Assembly: GCA_002473085.1 (NCBI GenBank)
Contig: DKTP01000041.1
Span: forward strand, 1-25,001
Reading direction: 5' to 3'
Source: Anaerolineales bacterium UBA7227
GTDB lineage: Bacteria; Chloroflexota; Anaerolineae; Anaerolineales; Villigracilaceae
DNA length: 25,001 nucleotides
Below the pieces are notes generated by a model, which saw only the letters and a program-made list of their open reading frames with translations, did not search any database and was not told the origin of the DNA. How positions within the stretch are numbered: position 1 is the first letter of the stretch; each line of letters starts with the position of its first letter. The translations under genes were made by a program, and so were the position numbers. Positions 13,908 through 20,552 of this stretch are shown here, piece after piece.

Positions 13908-14483
13908 ATGATCTCCTCCCTCCTCGGCGAACTCCAGCACAAAGAAGACAACTCCCTCGTCATTGCCGTCGGCGGCGTGGGACTGCGCGTCAGCGTCCCC
14001 AAAGGCCTCGCGGCCAGGTTGTCGGTGGGCGACAAGGTTTTCGTCCACACGCATCTCAGCGTCCGTGAAAACGACTTGTCGTTGTACGGGTTCGAATCCG
14101 CCGAAGAGCGCAAGTTGTTCGTTACCCTCCTCGGCGTGGACGGGGTCGGGCCGAAGGTCGCGCTCTCGGTCCTGTCCACGCTCACGCTGGACGCCATTCA
14201 GCGCGCCGTTTTCAGCGAGGAACCCGACCTGTTGAGCCGCGTCCCCGGCGTGGGAAAGAAGACCGCCCAGAAGATCGCGCTCTATCTCAAAGACCGCCTC
14301 AAGTCCGACGACGCGCTGGCGCGGGTCGCGGCCATGAGCGACGCGGACAGCGAAGTCCTCGCCGCGCTCGCCGCGCTGGGATATTCCGTCGTCGAGGCGC
14401 AGTCCGCCATCCAGTCCGTTTCAAAGGACGCGCCGCAGGATGCGGAGGAACGCCTCCGCCTCGCGTTGCAGTATTTTGGGTGA
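13908..14483 (+). CDS. ruvA: Holliday junction branch migration protein RuvA
   Basis: 191 residues, the normal length for RuvA, the tetrameric Holliday-junction-binding subunit that loads RuvB. The N-terminal OB domain begins MISSLLGELQHKEDNSLVI and includes VHTHLSVRENDLSLYGF near 47-63. The central helix-hairpin-helix motifs are LLGVDGVGPKVAL near 74-86 and LSRVPGVGKKTAQKIAL near 108-124. Domain III (about 145-191) ends LRLALQYFG. TAAAAT six bases upstream indicates a leaderless mRNA. ruvB and ruvC are not adjacent; instead a transporter gene follows after ~80 bases. Confidence 0.95.
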   Translation: MISSLLGELQHKEDNSLVIAVGGVGLRVSVPKGLAARLSVGDKVFVHTHLSVRENDLSLYGFESAEERKLFVTLLGVDGVGPKVALSVLSTLTLDAIQRAVFSEEPDLLSRVPGVGKKTAQKIALYLKDRLKSDDALARVAAMSDADSEVLAALAALGYSVVEAQSAIQSVSKDAPQDAEERLRLALQYFG

Positions 14484-14567
14484 GCGTGACGCGGCAGCCG
14501 ACAACGCTTTCCCGGACAAAACGCCTCTCTTAAAACACGCCGGAAGAAATTGAAACTTCGATCAGCC

Positions 14568-15776
14568 ATGGCAGAAACCCCTCCTCCATCCTCCCCGCAG
14601 TGGAACTCGACCACGAAACTGGTGGTGGCTTTCACTTTCGTCGCCATCGTCGCGGCGCTATTGGTGCGCTTTCACACCATCATTGGCCCGCTCCTGCTGG
14701 CGTTTGTATTTTCCTATCTCATTCATCCGGTGGCGGGCGTCCTCAGTCATTCCCTGCGCATTTCCTGGCGGGCGGCGGTGGGGATCGTGTTCCTGGTCAT
14801 CCTGGTCGTCCTGCTCAGCCTGCTCGCCCTCGGCGGCGTGGGATTGATGAATCAGGTGCAAAGCCTGATCGCCTTTGTGCAATCCAGCCTCGACAAACTG
14901 CCGACGATCATCGAAGACGTGGCCGCGTGGGGCGCAAGATTCGGGCTGGATATCAGCGCCGTCAACCTGAGCTCGGTCAGCGACCAACTGCTTACAATGG
15001 GACAGACCATCTTTGGCCGCATGGGTTCGCTCCTCAGTGCCGTCGCCGGCGGCGCGGCCAATTTCCTCGGCTGGACGCTGTTCGTCCTGCTCGTCTCCTT
15101 CTTCGTCCTGGCCGAAAGCGACGGGCTGCGCGAGGGCATCCTCAAAGTGGACATCCCCGGCTATTCCGAAGACCTGCGCCGTCTCGGACAGGAACTGGGA
15201 CGGATCTGGAACGCCTTCCTGCGCGGACAGATCATCATCTTCTTCCTCACCTTCTCGATCTACTTCATCGTGTTGAGCGTTCTCGGAGTCCGCTACGCCA
15301 TCGGACTGGCGCTGGCCGCGGGGCTGGCGCGCTTCGTTCCATACGTCGGTCCCGCCATCAACTGGACCGCGCTGGCGCTGGTTACATTCTTCCAACCCTT
15401 CAAACTGTTCGGGATGGAACCGCTCTACTATACCCTGATGGTGTTCCTCGTCGCCCTGTTCATTGACCAGATCTTCGACAATCTCGTCCAGCCGCGCGTC
15501 ATGGCTGACGCCCTGCGCGTCCACCCTGCCGCGGTGCTGGTGGCCGCCATCGTCTCTGCCAGTCTGCTGGGCGTGCTGGGAGTGGTCGTCGCCGCGCCCA
15601 TGCTCGCCACCCTGCAGCTGTTCGGACAGTACACCGTCCGCAAAATGTTCGACCAGGACCCCTGGCCGGAAAGAAAGCCGCGCTCTGCCGCCTCCAAACG
15701 ACGCGGCCTCTTCGACCGTATCAATGTGTGGCTGAGAGCCATCCGCCGCAAACTGCGAAAATCGAAAGGAGCCTGA
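14568..15776 (+). CDS. AI-2E family transporter (PF01594-type permease)
   Basis: A ~402-residue polytopic membrane protein of the AI-2 exporter (TqsA/PerM-like) superfamily. The pattern is typical: two helices near residues 16-55 (FTFVAIVAALLVRFHTIIGP), a third near 64-95, an amphipathic region with SLDKLPTIIEDVAAWG, then about four helices from 163 to 355, including the conserved RFVPYVGPAINW and DQIFDNLVQPRVMADALRVHP segments. The basic C-terminus is cytoplasmic. Substrate cannot be predicted; some relatives are Na+/H+ antiporters. ATG 14568 is used; TTG 14550 with GGAAG close upstream would add six residues. It heads a tight run with the next two genes (one- and zero-base gaps). Confidence 0.85.
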   Translation: MAETPPPSSPQWNSTTKLVVAFTFVAIVAALLVRFHTIIGPLLLAFVFSYLIHPVAGVLSHSLRISWRAAVGIVFLVILVVLLSLLALGGVGLMNQVQSLIAFVQSSLDKLPTIIEDVAAWGARFGLDISAVNLSSVSDQLLTMGQTIFGRMGSLLSAVAGGAANFLGWTLFVLLVSFFVLAESDGLREGILKVDIPGYSEDLRRLGQELGRIWNAFLRGQIIIFFLTFSIYFIVLSVLGVRYAIGLALAAGLARFVPYVGPAINWTALALVTFFQPFKLFGMEPLYYTLMVFLVALFIDQIFDNLVQPRVMADALRVHPAAVLVAAIVSASLLGVLGVVVAAPMLATLQLFGQYTVRKMFDQDPWPERKPRSAASKRRGLFDRINVWLRAIRRKLRKSKGA

Positions 15777-15777
15777 C

Positions 15778-15954
15778 ATGTCCCCGAACGAACCGAAAAC
15801 CGACACCATCGCCGAGACCGATAACTACCTCGCCTGGAAAGCCGAAGAACCTGACGGCGAAACCACCTACCACATCGAACTGAACAACGTCACCGTTCAC
15901 TTCTTCGAGGAGGAGTGGCAGGAATTCCTGCAACTTGCCCGCGGCCTGAAGTAA
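15778..15954 (+). CDS. Small acidic protein, 58 aa, unknown
   Basis: An ORF starting one base after the transporter stop and ending directly at the ATG of the peptidase gene. AAAGGAG lies seven bases before the ATG. The product begins MSPNEPKTDTIAETDNYLAW and ends FFEEEWQEFLQLARGLK; it is acidic, has no membrane segment or cysteine, and its TTYHIELNNVTVHFF segment looks like paired beta strands followed by a helix. I recognise no family. Strong ribosome site, GC-rich third positions and perfect packing between two genes make it a real gene, probably co-translated with the transporter and peptidase. Confidence 0.75.
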   Translation: MSPNEPKTDTIAETDNYLAWKAEEPDGETTYHIELNNVTVHFFEEEWQEFLQLARGLK

Positions 15955-16977
15955 ATGAAACTGCAAAACTCCATCACCGACGTCCCCGGCGTCGAAGTCG
16001 GCCACGCGCAAGACGACGACGCGCTGACCGGCTGCACAGCCATCCTGTGCCGCAAAGGCGCGGTCGCGGGCGTGGACGTGCGCGGCGGCGCGCCCGGCAC
16101 GCGCGAGACCGACCTGCTCGCCCCCGTCAACCTCGTCGAAAAAGTCCACGCGATCACGCTGGCCGGCGGATCGGCCTTCGGGCTGGACGCGGCCTCCGGC
16201 GTGATGCGCTATCTCGACGAACAAGGCGTCGGATTCGACGCCGGCCCGGCCAAAGTCCCCATCGTCCCGGCCGCGATCCTCTTTGACCTCGGCCTCGGTC
16301 GCGCGGACCGTCGGCCGGACGCGGAGATGGGATACCGCGCGGCCGCCGCGGCCAAGTCCGACGCGCCGCCCGAGGGCAACTTCGGCGCGGGGACGGGAGC
16401 CTCCGTCGGCAAAATGTTCGGGCCGAAGCAGGCCATGAAATGCGGAATCGGCTCGGCCAGCCTCGAAGTCGGCGGCGGAGTCGTGGTCGGCGCGCTGATG
16501 GCGGTCAACGCCTTCGGCGATGTGATCGACCCCGAGACGAACCAGATCATCGCGGGCCTCCGCTCCGCGGAGCTCGGCCCCATCCGCCTCGGGCAGTCCG
16601 GCTATTTCGCCGACACGTTGAAAATGATGAAGACCGTCTTCGGCAGGACCATCCTGTCGTTCGCCGCCAAAGCCAACACGGTGATCGGCGTCGTCGCCGC
16701 GAACGCCGACTTCACCAAAGCCGAGGCGACGAAGGTCGCGCAGATGGCGCAGGACGGACTCGCCCGAACCATCCGCCCCGCGCACACCATGCTGGACGGC
16801 GACACGATCTTCGCCCTCGCCACCGGCGGCAAAAAAGCGGATGTGTCCACCGTCGGCGCGTACGCGGCGGAAGCGGTCGCGCAGGCCATCGTCCGCGCGG
16901 CGCGCATGGCCGCCTCCGCAGGCGGGCTGCCCGGCCTGGCCGACGCGGCCAGCGGCCAGCCGAGTCCCAACGCATAA
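15955..16977 (+). CDS. P1 family peptidase (DmpA/BapA-type aminopeptidase)
   Basis: 340 residues of the P1/S58 family: N-terminal-nucleophile hydrolases that cleave themselves into two chains and act as L-aminopeptidases, D-esterases or beta-aminopeptidases. Typical segments are SITDVPGVEVGHA near 6-18, VDVRGGAPGTRETDLL near 40-55, ITLAGGSAFGLDAASGVMR near 67-85 and GNFGAGTGASVGKM near 141-154. KANTVIGVVAANADF near 239-253 holds the expected autoprocessing site, which would make Thr242 the nucleophile; some relatives use Ser. The ATG overlaps nothing but follows the TAA of the 58-aa gene without a gap, so translation is likely coupled. Substrate unknown. Confidence 0.88.
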   Translation: MKLQNSITDVPGVEVGHAQDDDALTGCTAILCRKGAVAGVDVRGGAPGTRETDLLAPVNLVEKVHAITLAGGSAFGLDAASGVMRYLDEQGVGFDAGPAKVPIVPAAILFDLGLGRADRRPDAEMGYRAAAAAKSDAPPEGNFGAGTGASVGKMFGPKQAMKCGIGSASLEVGGGVVVGALMAVNAFGDVIDPETNQIIAGLRSAELGPIRLGQSGYFADTLKMMKTVFGRTILSFAAKANTVIGVVAANADFTKAEATKVAQMAQDGLARTIRPAHTMLDGDTIFALATGGKKADVSTVGAYAAEAVAQAIVRAARMAASAGGLPGLADAASGQPSPNA

Positions 16978-16996
16978 GCGGGTCAAGCCTCCCAAT

Positions 16997-17032
16997 AAAA
17001 AGAGGACGGCTCCATCGAGACCGTCCTCTTTT
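16997..17032. terminator. Bidirectional terminator, convergent genes
   Basis: AAAAGAGGACGG (16997-17008/9) and CCGTCCTCTTTT (17021-17032) form a 12-bp stem with an inner CTC/GAG helix. T-runs follow on both strands. It serves the peptidase operon from the left and the holin-like gene from the right. Confidence 0.9.
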
Positions 17033-17034
17033 CA

Positions 17035-17069
17035 TATCACTACTCACTGATTACTGATCACTGGTTACT
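17035..17069 (-). repeat. Heptad repeat element, copy C, at the holin-like gene's stop codon
   Basis: Five 7-bp units on the minus strand: AGTAACC, AGTGATC, AGTAATC, AGTGAGT, AGTGATA. The first unit supplies the TAA stop codon of the gene at 17065-17442, so insertion here appears to have set the present C-terminus. Confidence 0.8.
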
Positions 17070-17442
17070 TGCTCTTCCTCTTCACATCATCGCGCAAGAT
17101 CCAACCCATCACAATGCTCACCGCGCTGACGACGAGACCGCCCAAAAGCGCCGGCCAGAAACCGCCCACTGTGAAACCGACGCCGAAGGCCTGCCCGATA
17201 TAACCGGTCAACCAGAACAGGAAAGCGTTAATCACCAGCGTGAACAAACCGAACGTGACGATGATGGGCAGGCATCCCACCAGCTTCGCCAGCGGGCGTA
17301 CAATGGCGTTGACGAGCGTCAGGATCAAACCGAGGGCGATCACCGACACCCAATCATTCGTCCATGCAACGCCCGGCACGACGCTCACCGCGGCCCAGAC
17401 CGCGAGGCTGTTTACGATCCAGCGAATCAAGAACTTATTCAT
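17065..17442 (-). CDS. Phage-holin-like 4-TM membrane protein
   Basis: A 125-residue protein of the 'phage holin family' (Phage_holin_4_2 / YvlD type), despite the name common in ordinary bacterial chromosomes. Four hydrophobic segments lie near residues 5-27, 33-50, 58-82 and 88-114. GLILTLVNAIVRPLAKLVGCLPI near 37-59 is the family signature. The basic end DDVKRKSK is cytoplasmic. AAAGGAG lies five bases before ATG 17442. Thirty-five bases separate it from the acetyltransferase gene upstream, so the two are probably one operon. Its stop codon lies inside heptad repeat copy C. Function in the family is unknown. Confidence 0.85.
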   Translation of the reverse strand: MNKFLIRWIVNSLAVWAAVSVVPGVAWTNDWVSVIALGLILTLVNAIVRPLAKLVGCLPIIVTFGLFTLVINAFLFWLTGYIGQAFGVGFTVGGFWPALLGGLVVSAVSIVMGWILRDDVKRKSK

Positions 17443-17477
17443 TTCTGCTCCTTTTCGATTCATGTACGCAGGCGGGA

Positions 17478-18449
17478 TTATTTCGTCGCGCCCTCCGCGC
17501 GCATCCAGACGAGCGTCCGCTGCGGGATAAAACCTGCGGCGCGGATGGATTCGTCCGCCGGGCCGGCGGGATGCTCGAGGACGAATCTCCGCCCGCGCAG
17601 TTCGCTTCGCGCGTGGACGAGGAGGCGGGTCGCGGCTTCGGGAGCCGAGTCTGCGCCGAGGGCCAGCCAGAGCGGTTCGCGGCGCGTCCCGTTGGAGATC
17701 CAGGCGAGGACCGCCTCGAGCGAGCCGTTCCGCGTCGCGGCCCACTGCCGCAGGTTGACGTCCACGAACAGCAGGTGAAGCCAGTTCCAGAGGCCGGGCG
17801 CGAGCGGCTTGAAATCCCAGGCGCGGTACCAGGCCAGCTCGTCGGGATACGAGCGCGCCAGCCAGGCGCGTTGACGCGGCCAGAAGTCGGGGCGGCGCGG
17901 CAGGACGGCGAATCCGTCCGATGGCGGGAGCGGACGCGGTTCTTCGGTCGAAAGCCAGGCGACGCGTCGGCCGCGTTCCACGAATCCCAGGTCGGCGTAG
18001 AGGTCGAGCGCGTCGGGGTTGTCGTCGCGGACGTTGAGCCAGAGTTCGTCGGCGCCGCGCTGGCGCGCCTGTTCCATCGCCCGCTCGGTGACGGCGCGCG
18101 CGATGCCGCGGCGCCGAAAATCGGGATGCACCGCAATGTTGGCGAGCATGTGGATTCTTTTTCGGTCGTGGCGATAGGAAATCAGGCTGGCGTTGCCGAC
18201 GATCTTCCCGTTCTCCTCCCAGACGAAACCGTTCAGCGGCACGGACGAGGCGCTCTCTGCCGAGCGAAACCAGGAAGGTTCGCTGGCGGCGCGGCGCATC
18301 TCGCGGAGGTAACTCTCGCCGTCCGCGTCCATGCTTTTGTGGAAGCATAACTCGATCAGGTCCGCCACCTGGGGCAGGTCGCGCAAGACATTGAGCGCGC
18401 GCAGACGCGGATGCGACTCGGCCCGGGCGGGGATGGGAATGGAGGACAT
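17478..18449 (-). CDS. GNAT family N-acetyltransferase
   Basis: A 323-residue protein with an N-terminal GNAT domain (about 20-165) and a second, weaker GNAT-like half (about 170-320), which is usual for two-domain acetyltransferases. The acetyl-CoA site is seen in HMLANIAVHPDFRRRGIARAV near 98-118 and in LNVRDDNPDALDLYADLGFVERG near 137-159. Substrate unknown. A TTG three codons upstream would overlap the -10 box TATAAT (18463-18458), so ATG 18449, eight bases after that box, is the better start and implies a leaderless mRNA. The holin-like gene follows in the same direction. Confidence 0.85.
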   Translation of the reverse strand: MSSIPIPARAESHPRLRALNVLRDLPQVADLIELCFHKSMDADGESYLREMRRAASEPSWFRSAESASSVPLNGFVWEENGKIVGNASLISYRHDRKRIHMLANIAVHPDFRRRGIARAVTERAMEQARQRGADELWLNVRDDNPDALDLYADLGFVERGRRVAWLSTEEPRPLPPSDGFAVLPRRPDFWPRQRAWLARSYPDELAWYRAWDFKPLAPGLWNWLHLLFVDVNLRQWAATRNGSLEAVLAWISNGTRREPLWLALGADSAPEAATRLLVHARSELRGRRFVLEHPAGPADESIRAAGFIPQRTLVWMRAEGATK

Positions 18450-18457
18450 CGAGTCCA

Positions 18458-18463
18458 ATTATA
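18458..18463 (-). promoter_or_regulatory. -10 box of the GNAT gene
   Basis: TATAAT on the minus strand, eight bases before ATG 18449, with no ribosome site between. Confidence 0.45.
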
Positions 18464-18469
18464 CGCGTC

Positions 18470-18694
18470 TTGGAAGCAGACGAGGAGCAGCGCGCCGCGC
18501 TGTACGGCCTGCTGAAAAAATACTTCCCCGAAATGGAGCCGGGACGCGAGTACCGTCCCATCACGGAGAAGGAGTTGAAGCGGACGTCCGTCTATGAATT
18601 GAAGATCGAATCGTGGAGCGGGAAAGAGAATTGGGAGGAGCGCGCCGACCAATCGGACGAATGGCCCGCGTTAGACGAGAAGTGGTTTTGTTGA
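18470..18694 (+). pseudogene. C-terminal fragment of a pyridoxamine-5'-phosphate-oxidase-like protein
   Basis: The frame from TTG 18470 encodes 74 residues including LLKKYFPEMEPGREYRP, ELKRTSVYELKIESWSGKENW and a Trp-rich end. This resembles the C-terminus of the PNPOx-like FMN-binding / NimA-type family (compare the usual 'LKRTAVYRIDIEEWSGK' pattern from memory). The N-terminal flavin-binding part is missing because the frame begins inside the GNAT promoter. It could be expressed as a small protein, but a remnant is more likely. Confidence 0.5.
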
Positions 18695-18752
18695 CATTGA
18701 GATTCTGGACCTGTCCACGCGCGTGGCGAAGGGTAAATTGAATTTGGCGCAG
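18693..18752 (+). pseudogene. Remnant of a DUF2283 gene
   Basis: The codons read DIEILDLSTRVAKGKLNLAQ, closely matching GIEILNLSTRVARDKLNLVQ at the end of the intact DUF2283 gene (19944-20144). Only this C-terminal piece remains; it abuts the PNPOx fragment on one side and the antitoxin gene on the other. Confidence 0.7.
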
Positions 18753-18756
18753 TCAT

Positions 18757-19062
18757 CTACGCCGCAAGCGATTGTACCTTCACTACCTCCCAAATCACAT
18801 CGGGATGTTTCGCGGCCACCTGTAACAGCACCCGCGCTGCGCCTTCAGGCGCGCGCCGTCCCTGCTCCCAGTTGCGTAACGTATTCACGCTTATCCCCAT
18901 CAGCGCGGCGAATTCGTTTTGCGAAAGTTTGTAACTGGCGCGGATTTCCTTCACGTTTGGCGCTTCGATGACAAATGTCCGAGCGGGCTTCGCCTTGCCG
19001 CGCAGAATCTTTCCACCTTCGCGGATGCTGGCTGCCAGTTCGTTGAACAGTTCGTCTTTCAT
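18757..19062 (-). CDS. nadS: NadS-like HTH antitoxin (HigA/Xre type)
   Basis: A 101-residue type II antitoxin. MKDELFNELAASIREGGKILRG at the start is the NadS-family N-terminus, written here as two parts MKDELFNELA and ASIREGGKIL. Residues ~40-90 are an Xre-type helix-turn-helix (IRASYKLSQNEFAALMGIS, then VNTLRNWEQGRRAPEGAARV). Such proteins neutralise a RelE/HigB-like mRNA interferase and repress their own operon. The ATG overlaps the toxin stop in ATGA, so translation is coupled. A perfect 19-bp palindrome in the promoter upstream of the toxin is the likely operator. The antitoxin is intact although the toxin is not. Confidence 0.85.
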   Translation of the reverse strand: MKDELFNELAASIREGGKILRGKAKPARTFVIEAPNVKEIRASYKLSQNEFAALMGISVNTLRNWEQGRRAPEGAARVLLQVAAKHPDVIWEVVKVQSLAA

Positions 19063-19376
19063 TTGAACTCCTTCTCGACAATCTGACGCAATACCCTGAG
19101 CTGTTGCGGCGTCAAATCATCCATGACGTTTTTCGGATACAGGAACAACATCAAAATCTGATCTTTGGCCGCGACCCAATAATAGATCGCTCTCACACCG
19201 CCGCGCTTGCCGCGTCCAGCCAGCGACCAGCGGACTTTCCGCAAGCCTCCGCTTTTTTAGATGATGTCGCCCATATCAGGGCGCGCGGACAAAGCAACCT
19301 GCAATTGACTGTACTCATCGTCTGTGAGCAAGTCTGTGACTTGGCGGGTGAAAATGCTGGTTTCGATGAATTGCAT
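19059..19376 (-). pseudogene. RelE/HigB-family toxin with in-frame nonsense codon
   Basis: From ATG 19376 the frame reads MQFIETSIFTRQVTDLLTDD and on to GDII, where codon 40 (19259-19257) is TAA. The same frame then continues KSGGLRKVRWSLAGRGKRGG, IYYWVAAKDQILMLFLYPKN, to the normal end and the ATGA overlap with the antitoxin. Without the stop the length (105 residues) and motifs fit a RelE-superfamily mRNA interferase. No frameshift is involved. Most of the catalytic basic residues lie after the stop, so the toxin should be inactive unless the TAA is read through or a downstream start (19244) is used. Confidence 0.8.
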
Positions 19377-19387
19377 GGTTGATTACG

Positions 19388-19416
19388 AGTATACGCCATT
19401 GGCGTATATGCGTCAA
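19388..19416 (-). promoter_or_regulatory. Toxin-antitoxin promoter with embedded operator
   Basis: On the minus strand TTGACG (19416-19411), 17 bases, TATACT (19393-19388). The perfect palindrome TATACGCCA-T-TGGCGTATA (19390-19408) fills the spacer, so bound NadS would block RNA polymerase. The start near 19381 leaves a leader of only about five bases before ATG 19376. Confidence 0.75.
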
Positions 19417-19426
19417 GACAAACCGA

Positions 19427-19457
19427 CCTGCGACCTCTCCCTCGGACAGGTCGCAGG
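19427..19457. repeat. REP-like hairpin, copy 1
   Basis: CCTGCGACCT and AGGTCGCAGG pair around CTCCCTCGGAC. The second copy is at 20165-20199. Its flank ACTAAACTACATCCACAAATTGA also resembles the flank of copy 2. Confidence 0.75.
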
Positions 19458-19554
19458 CGTACTAAACTACATCCACAAATTGATCATGAACACTGCGCCA
19501 GACGCGGCGTAAACGGATGAAATGATTTACAATCCGCGACTCCTCCATCCGCTA

Positions 19555-19588
19555 ACACCGCACCTGCGGTCGGTGCAGGTGTCCGTTT
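19555..19588 (+). terminator. Hairpin with short T-run
   Basis: ACACC-GCACC pairs with GGTGC-A-GGTGT (one bulged A) around TGCGGTC, followed by CCGTTTT. It may end transcription before the DUF4258 promoter. The rest of 19458-19678 shows no gene. Confidence 0.45.
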
Positions 19589-19678
19589 TGCGAAGCATCC
19601 GCTGGTCATCTCCGTTTCCCCCTCTCCCGCGCTCGTCTCCGTCCTCGTCCTCTCTGCCAAAAACATCTCCTGCTGTGC

Positions 19679-19684
19679 TACAAT
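19679..19684 (+). promoter_or_regulatory. -10 box of the DUF4258/DUF2283 pair
   Basis: TACAAT, 14 bases before ATG 19699, with a weak TGCCAA 18 bases upstream. There is no Shine-Dalgarno. Confidence 0.4.
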
Positions 19685-19698
19685 AACAATAATCGCTC

Positions 19699-19947
19699 AT
19701 GCCCCCATTTGACTTCACCATCCATGCCAGAGATATGCTCGCCGAGCGAAAGATTCCAGAAGACTGGGTGTGGCGCGTATTGAACGACCCTGATGAAACG
19801 CACATAGGCGATGACGGTAATATGCACTACACCAAAGTCATCCAGGAACGTGACGGGCGCATTTTACATGTTGTAGTCAACCCGAACGTTCAGCCCAACC
19901 GAATTGTGACCCTGTTCTTTGACCGTAGATTGACGAGGACAAAATGA
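19699..19947 (+). CDS. DUF4258 domain protein, putative toxin
   Basis: 82 residues of the DUF4258 family: FTIHARDMLAERKIPEDWV near 6-24, then HYTKVIQERDGRILHVVVNP near 43-62 and IVTLFFDRRL near 69-78. The fold is related to small RelE/BrnT-like proteins, and the family is often paired with DUF2283, so a toxin role is plausible but not shown. The stop overlaps the next ATG by ATGA. The gene lies between two copies of a REP-like hairpin. Confidence 0.8.
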   Translation: MPPFDFTIHARDMLAERKIPEDWVWRVLNDPDETHIGDDGNMHYTKVIQERDGRILHVVVNPNVQPNRIVTLFFDRRLTRTK

Positions 19948-20144
19948 GACTAAAAATTGACAAGGAAAGTGACGCCCTTTATTTGCGCCTCGACGAAGCC
20001 GAGATCGTTGACTCGGAAGAAGTCCAGCCAGGTGTGATCCTTGATTTCAACAAGGATAATCGCGTGGTCGGCATTGAGATTCTCAACCTGTCCACGCGGG
20101 TGGCGAGAGACAAATTGAACTTGGTGCAATTGGAAACGGTGTAA
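19944..20144 (+). CDS. DUF2283 domain protein, putative antitoxin
   Basis: 66 residues typical of DUF2283: MRLKIDKESDALYLRLDEAE, then EVQPGVILDFNKDNRVVGIE and ILNLSTRV. Translationally coupled to DUF4258 by an ATGA overlap, the arrangement of a two-gene toxin-antitoxin cassette. A decayed copy of its 3' end lies at 18693-18752, so the cassette or a relative has been here more than once. Confidence 0.8.
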   Translation: MRLKIDKESDALYLRLDEAEIVDSEEVQPGVILDFNKDNRVVGIEILNLSTRVARDKLNLVQLETV

Positions 20145-20164
20145 AAGCCAATCGGCATGAACCC

Positions 20165-20199
20165 AACCCGCGACCTCTCCCTCGGACAGGTCGCGGGTT
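20165..20199. repeat. REP-like hairpin, copy 2
   Basis: AACCCGCGACCT pairs with AGGTCGCGGGTT around the same CTCCCTCGGAC loop as copy 1. The T-A pair of copy 1 is a C-G pair here, a compensatory change that supports selection on the hairpin. Confidence 0.75.
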
Positions 20200-20207
20200 T
20201 GCTAAAT

Positions 20208-20287
20208 AGACCATCCACGAATTGAACACGAATACCCGAACCGCGCCGTCTGCATTCGTTTATTCGTGAATTATTCGTGGATGGTCT
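20208..20287. repeat. 14-bp inverted repeat, MITE-like
   Basis: AGACCATCCACGAA (20208-20221) and TTCGTGGATGGTCT (20274-20287) are perfect inverted repeats around 52 bases that include further ATTCGT motifs. There is no coding capacity. Confidence 0.6.
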
Positions 20288-20368
20288 TCCCGTTCCCCCC
20301 TCTCCCGTGTTCGTTGGGAGAGAGTCGGGGTGACGGTCTCCCTCGCGCTTTTCATCCCCACCACCAAA

Positions 20369-20461
20369 GACCTGACAGGTTTCATCACGGCGCGTGTCAA
20401 TCGGACTTCCCCGCGAGCGGCGATACTGGTCAATCATGGCTCTGTGAAAACCTGTTAGGTC
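20369..20461. repeat. Second inverted-repeat element (GACCTGACAGGTTT family)
   Basis: GACCTGACAGGTTTC (20369-20383) and the reverse complement of 20446-20461 match with one or two differences, 62 bases apart. Each arm contains the small palindrome ACCTGACAGGT or ACCTGTTAGGT. There is no gene inside. The stretch 20288-20368 shows nothing further. Confidence 0.6.
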
Positions 20462-20516
20462 TCCTCCCGCATCCCCGCATTCTCCCCACCGAAAACGCAC
20501 AGTATTTTTAGAACAA

Positions 20517-20545
20517 TTGAGCAGAATATTCAATTGGGGTACAAT
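20517..20545 (+). promoter_or_regulatory. Promoter of the restriction-modification operon
   Basis: TTGAGC (20517-20522), 17 bases, TACAAT (20540-20545), ending seven bases before ATG 20553, again a leaderless arrangement. Confidence 0.6.
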
Positions 20546-20552
20546 AGCCTTC

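Noticed and set aside
17065..17442. Prophage remnant suggested by the holin-like gene
   Set aside because: No other phage gene is nearby. This 4-TM family is widespread on ordinary chromosomes.
18723..18971. 82-codon plus-strand ORF
   Set aside because: Its first part is the DUF2283 remnant in frame and the rest is antisense to the NadS antitoxin gene. No ribosome site is visible.
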